A stretch of DNA of 30,228 bases from a virus. The notes below the pieces were generated by a model that was not told the origin of the DNA, ran no database searches, and worked only from the letters and a program-made list of their open reading frames with translations. The stretch covers positions 23,482-53,709 of the IMG/VR virus record IMGVR_UViG_3300030102_002108, one strand, 5' to 3'. This document shows, piece by piece, positions 23,168 through 27,807 of the stretch (position 1 is the stretch's first letter; every line of letters begins with the position of its first letter). Position numbers and translations under genes: made by a program.

Positions 23168-23210
23168 TGTATTGAATTAAGGGTTTGAAAAAAGCGAGGT
23201 TGGGTGGGGC

Positions 23211-23237
23211 CTGAACGTCTATTCGTCACCCGTTCAG
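23211..23237. repeat. Inverted repeat CTGAACG...CGTTCAG
   Basis: A perfect 7-bp inverted repeat with a 13-base loop in the gap between 23168 and 23394. There is no U-run on either side, so it does not look like an intrinsic terminator. An operator or mRNA structure is possible. Confidence 0.4.
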
Positions 23238-23274
23238 TGGCATTGCTCCCCTTGCCCATCCTCTCCCCTGATTG

Positions 23275-23355
23275 TTATTCTGCCCACAGGGTGTCGGGTG
23301 GCATGGTATACATCTCGGCTCCGTCTGCTTCCATGCGTTGCAGGGTCAGAGCCAC
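23275..23355 (-). CDS. Possible microprotein (26 aa, GTG start)
   Basis: A short frame starting GTG 23355 directly after an in-frame TAA, reading VALTLQRMEADGAEMYTMPP and ending LWAE. The composition is protein-like and it lies in a stretch otherwise without genes, 39 bp after the upstream stop. Length and start codon make this uncertain; it may be a relic. Confidence 0.3.
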   Translation of the reverse strand: MALTLQRMEADGAEMYTMPPDTLWAE

Positions 23356-23394
23356 TTGTTAAATATGCGTTTAACGTCCGCCGACTATCGTTGA

Positions 23395-23793
23395 TTATCC
23401 GTAGACTACTTCACCGAGCAGTACGCATTGGAGCCACACGTCTGCCGTGATGGCGTCGTCGTTCTCGGTGATGATGTTCATGAAGTGCCAATCGTAGTCC
23501 TTGGCCATCTTGGCTGTGCCGTCAACGACACGATGCCATGACAGCTCGCAGAACTGCTCTTGATACTCGTCGTAGAAGGCGATGGCCTTGCCTGCCTCGA
23601 TGTACGCCCACATCTTGCGTTCGATGTACGGCTCGGGGTGCGCCTCCCGAACGTCCTTGTTTAGCTTGCTCTTCCAATGCGCCTCTATCTTGTCCCACTC
23701 TTCGGAGATAATGATGAAGTCGCGGGATGCGTACATGGCGTTGCAGAAGACGTCGTGCAAACGCTCGTCGGGGATGTTGAGTTCTACCTTCAT
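23395..23793 (-). CDS. Conserved phage protein with C-terminal DAxTADVxLQ...GEVVYG
   Basis: A 132-aa protein from ATG 23793. The C-terminal segment DDAITADVWLQCVLLGEVVY G is the hallmark of a protein family common in many phages, where it occurs as D-A-x-T-A-D-x-x-x-Q-x-x-x-F-G-E-x-V-Y-G. The middle (ERKMWAYIEAGKAIAFYDEY) is helical. The function is unknown in the family. ATGA coupling with the TM microprotein gene upstream. Confidence 0.75.
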   Translation of the reverse strand: MKVELNIPDERLHDVFCNAMYASRDFIIISEEWDKIEAHWKSKLNKDVREAHPEPYIERKMWAYIEAGKAIAFYDEYQEQFCELSWHRVVDGTAKMAKDYDWHFMNIITENDDAITADVWLQCVLLGEVVYG

Positions 23794-23897
23794 GAGTTCT
23801 TGGTAATTGCGGCAACAAAGCCGATGAGAAGAGTGATTATGATTATGCCCATCCACACGAGAGTTGTGTCAGGCATTTGGGCTGTCATGGGTTCCAT
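23790..23897 (-). CDS. Single-TM microprotein (35 aa)
   Basis: Starts at ATG 23897, sharing a base with the upstream TAA, and ends in ATGA overlap with the next start. The N-terminus is polar (MEPMTAQMPDTTLV), followed by WMGIIIITLLIGFVAAI and a short basic end TKNS. The acidic N-terminus and Lys after the helix predict an N-out, C-in single-pass peptide, opposite to the 30-aa microprotein at 22304-22396. Confidence 0.65.
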   Translation of the reverse strand: MEPMTAQMPDTTLVWMGIIIITLLIGFVAAITKNS

Positions 23898-24190
23898 TAT
23901 GCTTCCTTGGATTCAAAGAGTTCAACCTTGCTCGCCTCCTCGGCATCGGCCACGTAGTCGCGCCATTGGCTTGCGAAGCGTTCGATTTGCCACGTCTCGG
24001 TGATGGACACAGCCAACGAGTCGAGGAACTTGTGGTCGCCGTCGTACGTCGTTACGTGGATGGTGATGACGGGCTTGTCAGCGTTCCAATGCTCCCAACG
24101 GAGTGAGGGCGAGTGCCCCTTCATGGTGAGCCAATTCAAAGCGTCTGCGAGAGTTTGAGCCATCTCGGGGCTGTACTTCAGATGTTCCAT
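23897..24190 (-). CDS. Hypothetical protein (97 aa)
   Basis: A compact alpha/beta protein: N-terminal helix (YSPEMAQTLADALNWLTMKG), a strand region with VITIHVTTYDGDHKFLD, and a C-terminal acidic helix (YVADAEEASKVELFESKEA). No motif recognised. ATG 24190 lies 20 bp after the first tRNA-like element, so RNA processing there would leave a short 5' end for this mRNA. Confidence 0.65.
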   Translation of the reverse strand: MEHLKYSPEMAQTLADALNWLTMKGHSPSLRWEHWNADKPVITIHVTTYDGDHKFLDSLAVSITETWQIERFASQWRDYVADAEEASKVELFESKEA

Positions 24191-24210
24191 CTTGTATGGG
24201 TTTAAGTGTT

Positions 24211-24273
24211 TGTAGTGCAGGGGGAGTCGAACCCCCGACGCATAGCGTCCTCCAAGTACACCTGTGGTCTACA
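24211..24273 (-). ncRNA. tRNA-like element 1
   Basis: On the - strand it contains GGGGG-TTCGACT-CCCCC, a perfect T-arm with the invariant TTCGA loop, preceded by a hairpin GACGC-TAT-GCGTC like a class II variable arm. The outer ends TGTAG and CTACA pair perfectly, with two further inner pairs after two mismatches. Inside, GTAGACC/GGTGTAC could form a competing stem. I cannot fit a normal anticodon arm, either in this 63-nt form or when extended to a full-length class II tRNA. It may be a degenerate tRNA, a compact tRNA mimic or a processing signal. No CCA is encoded. Confidence 0.5.
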
Positions 24274-24289
24274 TCCTAACTTAGTCCAC

Positions 24290-24739
24290 TTATGCGGTCA
24301 ACTCAGCGACCATGTCCTCGGCAATCTGCTCCTCCAAGGAGGCGAGCAACTCCGTGGCAGTCATCTGCACAGGGGCTTCGAGCAGGAACTCAACGACAGC
24401 CACAACGCGTTGGGCAAAGCGACGCTTGGCCTTGGGTGTGTGGCCGACCTTGAAGGTGGCTTGCAGACGCTCCTCGATGTCGCGGAGGTCGATGGTTGAC
24501 TTGCCGACCTTGAACTGCAAGAGGACAGGGTGCGACAGGTTGGTGAAGCGTGCGCCTGTCTGCTTCTGCAAGGACAGGTAGCGGAACAAGCGGTTGAGCA
24601 TCGTACCTACGACGAGGTCGCGGGCTTGCTTGTTGTTGTTGTCGAGGTCGTAGCTGAACTCGAAGCGGTTGGACAATGCGACTTCGTGGTTGTCGCGGGT
24701 CGTGGTGTATGCCTGAAAGGCGGTTGCAGTAAACAACAT
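24290..24739 (-). CDS. Hypothetical protein between tRNA-like elements (149 aa)
   Basis: ATG 24739 (MLFTATAFQAYTTTRDNHEV) is preferred over an upstream GTG. Mixed alpha/beta with a basic middle (LNRLFRYLSLQKQTG, HTPKAKRRFAQRVVAV) and an acidic helical C-terminus (ELLASLEEQIAEDMVAEL). This is the first protein-coding gene of the leftward run after the non-coding region, a position often used for early host-takeover genes. It lies between two elements with identical T-arms. Family not recognised. Confidence 0.65.
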   Translation of the reverse strand: MLFTATAFQAYTTTRDNHEVALSNRFEFSYDLDNNNKQARDLVVGTMLNRLFRYLSLQKQTGARFTNLSHPVLLQFKVGKSTIDLRDIEERLQATFKVGHTPKAKRRFAQRVVAVVEFLLEAPVQMTATELLASLEEQIAEDMVAELTA

Positions 24740-24774
24740 GATGTTGGGGTTTGTGTGCCGTAGCACGGGTTAGA

Positions 24775-24833
24775 ACAACGGGGGGGAGTCGAACCCCCAC
24801 CACCCTACCGAGGTGGCACGCCTGTGCCGTTGC
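24775..24833 (-). ncRNA. tRNA-like element 2 (compact cloverleaf, GGU-like loop)
   Basis: A 59-nt - strand sequence folds as: acceptor GCAACGG/CCGTTGT (7 pairs, the last G-U), a small D-like arm (CAC-AGGC-GTG), an anticodon-like arm CCACC-TCGGTAG-GGTGG (5 perfect pairs, 7-nt loop, GGT at 34-36, Thr-like), one linker base, and the T-arm GGGGG-TTCGACT-CCCCC. All stems are sound, but the D-arm is reduced, the variable loop is one base, and position 33 is C instead of the near-universal U. It is shorter than any normal bacterial tRNA. It may be a tRNA mimic or a remnant. Confidence 0.5.
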
Positions 24834-25597
24834 TGACGCCATGGCGGGTGGATAGCCCCGCAGTCCCCGGCTGGCCGGTATCATGGCGGTGTAGTCAATA
24901 GTGTTTGCGTTACTTCTTCCCCCATCCCAACTCCGATGGCCACGTAGTGTGGCGGGTTTTGTCGGCCCAAGTGGTAGGTAGTTTCAATACGTCAAAGAAC
25001 TGCGCTCTGCGGTGAGTGGTGTGTGCCCACCATGCGTTCTGCATACATGGTGCGAGGTGCGCCCCGTGGGGCGGGTCGTTTAGTCAGCGACAGGCAGTAC
25101 GTCAATAGTCCGAGGGCGGTTGCCGTTGCAACACGATGCCATTGTAGTAAGGGGGGTGCCACCGCTCCAAATTGTCAAGCAACTTTTAGACGAAGAGCAG
25201 GATTCAATCGACGAACAGCCAAATAGCTTCGACGAGAAAATCAGAATTTTAACATTTGTGTGTTTGCACAGGTCAGAAAAAAGTGGTAGACGCGCGTATC
25301 AACCTTCGTGCCAACCCCGTTTGTGGGGTCAGTTTGGGGGTGTTCAGGTCAGGCGATGGAGTTGTCCCACCTCCCTGCATGGGTGGTCAAACTTGCTATT
25401 GACAATTCACCCAATAGTGTTGACAAATACGCTGAAAGTTTCTGCAATACAAACGTGTAAACCCTACCCCCCCCATAGGATTAAACGACTTCCGGTCGAC
25501 GTGACGCGCGTGTACATATAGACATAATCCCCACCCCACACATTTCTCAGGACTTTTCCGGAGGGACATGTATGTGTTTCCTTTTTTTGGAGCGCTG
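24834..25597. other. Non-coding region with short repeats
   Basis: I see no convincing gene here in either direction. Contents: palindrome CGCCATGGCG (24837-24846), a CCGGC-TG-GCCGG hairpin (24867-24878), the 10-mer CAATAGTGTT twice (24896-24905 and 25412-25421), TTGACAA twice with 21-bp periodicity (25399-25405, 25420-25426) plus its reverse complement at 25172-25178, and a C8 run near 25467. Being the main gap at the switch of transcription direction, it is a candidate for a replication origin or control region. Confidence 0.5.
25560..25588 (+). terminator. Weak Rho-independent terminator-like hairpin
   Basis: GGAGGG-ACAT-GT-ATGT-GTTTCC with two G-U pairs and one mismatch, followed by seven T. 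No gene ends just upstream on the + strand, so it could stop antisense transcription before the tRNA-Arg gene, or be chance. Confidence 0.25.
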
Positions 25598-25671
25598 TAC
25601 TCCCGGCAGGGCTCGAACCTGCAACCTACAGCTTAGAAGGCTGTTGCTCTTTCCAGTTGAGCTACGGGAGC
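25598..25671 (-). tRNA. tRNA-Arg(UCU)
   Basis: A complete 74-nt cloverleaf on the - strand: acceptor GCTCCCG/CGGGAGT (closing G-U), D-arm AGCTCAACTGGAAAGAGC, anticodon arm ACAGC-CTTCTAA-GCTGT with anticodon TCT, variable loop AGGTT, T-arm GCAGG-TTCGAGC-CCTGC and discriminator A; CCA is not encoded. It decodes AGA (and AGG by wobble), which dominate the arginine codons at the start of the polyvalent gene. The 5' end lies about 14 bp from an exact TAnnTTTG box, so it is the first gene of the leftward transcript. Confidence 0.95.
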
Positions 25672-25684
25672 ATATCGTTTGACA

Positions 25685-25715
25685 CAAAGGTACTTACAAG
25701 TTCTCGAGTAAACAA
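25685..25715 (-). promoter_or_regulatory. Leftward Bacteroidota promoter TTG-N20-TACCTTTG
   Basis: On the - strand TTG (25713-25715) is followed after exactly 20 bases by TACCTTTG (25685-25692), matching TTG-N(17-23)-TAnnTTTG. The start point would be near 25680, just ahead of tRNA-Arg. The -33 TTG lies in the palindrome CAAGTACTTG (25713-25722), and a CTCGAG palindrome lies in the spacer, so a regulator could block it. Confidence 0.7.
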
Positions 25716-25722
25716 GTACTTG
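25713..25722. promoter_or_regulatory. Palindromic operator candidate CAAGTACTTG
   Basis: A perfect 10-bp palindrome between the two divergent promoters, containing the leftward -33 TTG and ending six bases before the rightward TTG. A related GGTACTTACAAG occurs at 25690-25700. The location fits a switch protein that controls both directions; CAAGT/ACTTG could also form a hairpin. Confidence 0.4.
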
Positions 25723-25727
25723 GAGAC

Positions 25728-25758
25728 TTGACTTTTTAATTTTTTTCCCGTAACTTTG
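25728..25758 (+). promoter_or_regulatory. Rightward Bacteroidota promoter TTG-N20-TAACTTTG
   Basis: TTG (25728-25730), exactly 20 bases of A/T-rich spacer including a T7 run, then TAACTTTG (25751-25758): a full match with the same spacing as the leftward promoter. The predicted start is near 25764. It reads into a 170-nt leader before the first rightward gene. Confidence 0.75.
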
Positions 25759-25763
25759 CTAAG

Positions 25764-25933
25764 TCGCTAGGCACTCACGACAACGCCAGTCACGCCCTTC
25801 GACCCTATGGGAGTTCGGGTCTCGGACGCTACTCAGTCTGAACAAATGCTGCGTGAAACAGAACTATCGCAGTCGTACTCGTCAAGTGCCGTATCCGGGT
25901 TAGCTGTACCCAAAGTTGTAGTATATTTACAAC
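25764..25933 (+). ncRNA. Candidate structured leader or small RNA
   Basis: There is no ORF between the rightward promoter and ATG 25934. Pairings visible by eye: long-range GGCACT (25770-25775) with AGTGCC (25885-25890), then GAC/GTC inside it; GACCC (25801-25805) with GGGTC (25817-25821); CTGCG (25849-25853) with CGCAG (25868-25872); and GGGT/ACCC (25897-25911) after the closed domain. Together they would make a multi-branched RNA of about 120 nt. A second -7-like box TATATTTA (25922-25929) lies four bases before the ATG, so the upstream RNA could be a separate transcript. No known riboswitch is recognised. Confidence 0.4.
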
Positions 25934-26104
25934 ATGAATCTACCAACACTAAACCCTGAGTTTATAGAGGTGTTGATGACAGCATCAAAAAAACAAAAGA
26001 ACAATGGCTCTGCCCGAGCGCGTCGTCGTGCTATGGAGAGAGCTTTGAACAAACACTACGGCAATGCGAGCAGTAAAGCGAGACAAGAAGACGGGGCTTC
26101 CTGA
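25934..26104 (+). CDS. Basic small protein (56 aa)
   Basis: ATG 25934 begins MNLPTLNPEFIEVLMTASKK, continues with a Lys/Arg-rich part (GSARARRRAMERALNKHYGN) and ends at TGA 26102-26104. It overlaps the next gene by 41 bp. High positive charge suggests nucleic-acid or virion-DNA contact. It is preceded by TATATTTA at a four-base distance, the same layout as before the Met-rich gene. No family recognised. Confidence 0.65.
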   Translation: MNLPTLNPEFIEVLMTASKKQKNNGSARARRRAMERALNKHYGNASSKARQEDGAS

Positions 26105-26486
26105 GAAGTATCTGTCTGGTTCAGAGAATCGGGCGGCAAGAGCCGACTCCATCAAGAAGGGCCAAGAGGCTTACAAGGAAGGGAAGCGACTCCCCGACAG
26201 CTACTTTGATGAAAGACAAGAGTTCAAGAAAGGTGGCAAGGTAAAGACAGGCAAGGGTGCCAAGGAAGGCCGAAAGCCTTTGAACGCATCTACCATTGCC
26301 TCGCTCAAGAAGAAGGCCAAGTCATCAGGCAAGTCTCTTGCTACACTCAAGAAGGTGTACCGTAGAGGTCAGGGTGCGTACCTGTCTAGTGGTTCAAGAC
26401 CGAAGACAAGTATGGCTGCTTGGGCCATGGGCAGAGTCAACAGCTTCATCAAAGGCTCGAAGAAGCACGATACAGACTTGAGATAA
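26064..26486 (+). CDS. Basic protein with YxRGxGAYxSSGSRP motif (140 aa)
   Basis: A Lys/Arg-rich protein starting MRAVKRDKKTGLPEKYLSG. The C-terminal part has STIASLKKKAKSSGKSLATL, then VYRRGQGAYLSSGSRPKTSM and WAMGRVNSFIKGSKKHDTDL. I know this R-G-x-G-A-Y...S-G-S-R-P...W-A-x-x-R-V-N-S-F signature from marine phage and large-virus proteins (DUF5872-like, from memory). The function is unknown; the positive charge suggests binding to DNA or packaging in the virion. A central GGKVKTGKG stretch links it to the Gly-Gly motif of its neighbours. Confidence 0.8.
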   Translation: MRAVKRDKKTGLPEKYLSGSENRAARADSIKKGQEAYKEGKRLPDSYFDERQEFKKGGKVKTGKGAKEGRKPLNASTIASLKKKAKSSGKSLATLKKVYRRGQGAYLSSGSRPKTSMAAWAMGRVNSFIKGSKKHDTDLR

Positions 26487-26492
26487 TTTTAT

Positions 26493-26500
26493 TAGATTTG
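26493..26500 (+). promoter_or_regulatory. -7 promoter element TAGATTTG
   Basis: An exact TAnnTTTG match, 19 bases before ATG 26520, in the 33-bp gap between two genes. The nearest TTG (26478-26480) is only 12 bases upstream, shorter than the consensus spacing, so the promoter is incomplete by eye. Confidence 0.4.
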
Positions 26501-26519
26501 TAACCTCAACAAGAACGAT

Positions 26520-26813
26520 ATGGCAAAAGCAAAAAAGAAGGCCAAGACTTACAACACTTACGCTGCTGGTGGTAAGGTGAACGCTATGACTTACGACCAA
26601 GTCAGAAAGGGTATGGCCGACGGAACTGTCAAGCTCGCCAAGAAGTCATTCGCCTATGGAGGTAAGATGTACAACCAAGGCGGTAAGCCCGACTACATCG
26701 ACATTGATGGAGACGGCAACAAGACAGAACCCATGAAGGAAGCGGCCAAGGAAGCAAAGACGCCTAAGGCTAGGAAGGGAATGTTCCTCAAGAAGAAGAC
26801 GAAGAAGAAGTAA
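26520..26813 (+). CDS. Lys/Gly-rich protein with DIDGDGN loop (97 aa)
   Basis: Very basic at both ends (MAKAKKKAKTYNTYAAGGK; MFLKKKTKKK). Middle: AYGGKMYNQGGKPDYIDIDG, followed by DGNKTEPMKEA. The D-I-D-G-D-G-N loop resembles a Ca2+-binding EF-hand/dockerin loop, and the P-D-Y-x-D-x-D-x-D-G-N-x-x-E-x-M-K pattern recurs in marine phage small proteins. The function is not established; a virion-associated role is inferred from neighbours. The stop shares a base with the next ATG (TAATG). Confidence 0.75.
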   Translation: MAKAKKKAKTYNTYAAGGKVNAMTYDQVRKGMADGTVKLAKKSFAYGGKMYNQGGKPDYIDIDGDGNKTEPMKEAAKEAKTPKARKGMFLKKKTKKK

Positions 26814-27307
26814 TGCACCTTCAAGTACTCAGGTTCTCAGATAGCGGGGACTCGACCAATGGTATTTTGGTTGAGCTGTTCCCTGATGGGCGAGAGTTCT
26901 TGTGCTACACTTTGGAGGATGAAGAGCGCAAGAGGAAGAAGTATGCGGAGACCCGAATCCCTGAGGGGACATACGACATCACGCTTCGGACCGAGGGCGG
27001 GTTTCACGCCAAGTACTCCGAGCGGTTTCCCGACATCCATGAGGGCATGCTCTGGGTGCGAGACGTACCTAACTTTGAATACATCCTCATCCACTGTGGC
27101 AACACAGACGAGCACACAGCAGGATGTCTTCTGCTTGGTGACAGCCAAGAGAACAACCAGCTCGTGGATGATGGATTCATTGGCAAATCAACACAGGCGT
27201 ACAAGAGAGTGTACCCAAAAATTCTAAAGGCACTTAACAACGGGGAGGATGTTCGCATCGAGTACATCGACCTCAATGATGTTATCATCGCAAAACTGAA
27301 CTTATGA
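26813..27307 (+). CDS. DUF5675-family protein, possible peptidoglycan-related
   Basis: A 164-aa protein with the family's order of motifs: FLCYTLEDEERKRKKYAETR, IPEGTYDITLRTEGGFH, then VPNFEYILIHCGNTDEHTAG and CLLLGDS. The IPxGtY, VPxFexILIHxGNt and T-x-G-C-l-l-G signatures make the family call firm. DUF5675 proteins are frequent in phages and mobile elements near lysis genes; the invariant His and Cys (in IHCGN and AGCLL) recall L,D-transpeptidase-like active sites, but enzymatic activity is not established to my knowledge. No signal peptide. Here it is separated from the holin by the replication block. Confidence 0.85.
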   Translation: MHLQVLRFSDSGDSTNGILVELFPDGREFLCYTLEDEERKRKKYAETRIPEGTYDITLRTEGGFHAKYSERFPDIHEGMLWVRDVPNFEYILIHCGNTDEHTAGCLLLGDSQENNQLVDDGFIGKSTQAYKRVYPKILKALNNGEDVRIEYIDLNDVIIAKLNL

Positions 27308-27804
27308 GAACTAAGAAGATGCAAGAGGGCGGCATGCCCGCAATGAACAAGATGGCTCAGCGCAAGGCGATGACCCAGAAAGCAGCTGCCACTAGCAGCG
27401 GAACCTTCCGCGACCCCGAGCACGGTTCACCATCTATGCCACTGGCCTCTGATGTAGAGCGCAAGTTTACTGGCACCACAGCAATGGGTGACCCATACAC
27501 TGCTGACGAAGCAACACTCGTCCCCGGACAGATTACAGGATACAACGTAATCGAGCAAGATGACGGAAGTGTATTCCAAGAAGCTGTGTACAGCGACCCT
27601 ACCATTGACCCGGGCGAAGAGGCCGCCGATGTCTCAGGCTCAGGTGAAGACCCCTTGCAGACTGGCGAGCAAGGCATGATGCTCCAGAAAAGAAACATGA
27701 AGGCTGAGAAGGGAGCTATGATGAAGAAGTTCAAAGAAGGCGGGTTCTCCGTAATGGACCCCGTTGACTTTGTCGCAATGTTGAGGGACAACAGAAAGAA
27801 GTAA
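27304..27804 (+). CDS. Met/Gly-motif protein (166 aa)
   Basis: The N-terminus (MRTKKMQEGGMPAMNKMAQR) and C-terminus (MKAEKGAMMKKFKEGGFSVM) carry the GGM/GAMMKK motif of the Met-rich protein at 11765-12268. The acidic middle (ITGYNVIEQDDGSVFQEAVY, then a Pro/Glu/Ser-rich linker) is different. ATGA-type overlap with the DUF5675 stop. It may be a virion or scaffold-associated protein related to the GG-motif group; no enzyme motif. Confidence 0.75.
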   Translation: MRTKKMQEGGMPAMNKMAQRKAMTQKAAATSSGTFRDPEHGSPSMPLASDVERKFTGTTAMGDPYTADEATLVPGQITGYNVIEQDDGSVFQEAVYSDPTIDPGEEAADVSGSGEDPLQTGEQGMMLQKRNMKAEKGAMMKKFKEGGFSVMDPVDFVAMLRDNRKK

Positions 27805-27807
27805 GCC

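Noticed and set aside
24211-24236. attP site or prophage integration within a tRNA 3' end
   Set aside because: The T-arm-like piece could be an attachment core, but no integrase or excisionase is visible in the window and the second identical T-arm argues for tRNA-like elements instead.
24390-24884. 164-codon - strand frame over tRNA-like element 2 and the 149-aa gene
   Set aside because: It runs in another frame through the tRNA-like element and the supported gene, is Arg/Pro-rich and low in hydrophobic order, as expected of a shadow frame in G/C-rich DNA.
24775-24900. tmRNA fragment
   Set aside because: The T-arm GGGGGTTCGACTCCCCC resembles that of tmRNA, but there is no tag-peptide frame, no G3-U70-type alanine acceptor and no pseudoknot region.
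25120-25521. 133-codon + strand frame in the non-coding region
   Set aside because: A short protein-like part (QIVKQLLDEEQDSIDEQP) is followed by Trp/Ser/Pro/Cys-rich sequence without structure, there is no promoter or coupled neighbour, and it crosses the repeat words.
25713-25749. Rho-independent terminator CAAGT...ACTTG plus T-rich tract
   Set aside because: The stem is only 5 bp and the sequence is better explained as the -33 box and A/T-rich spacer of the rightward promoter.
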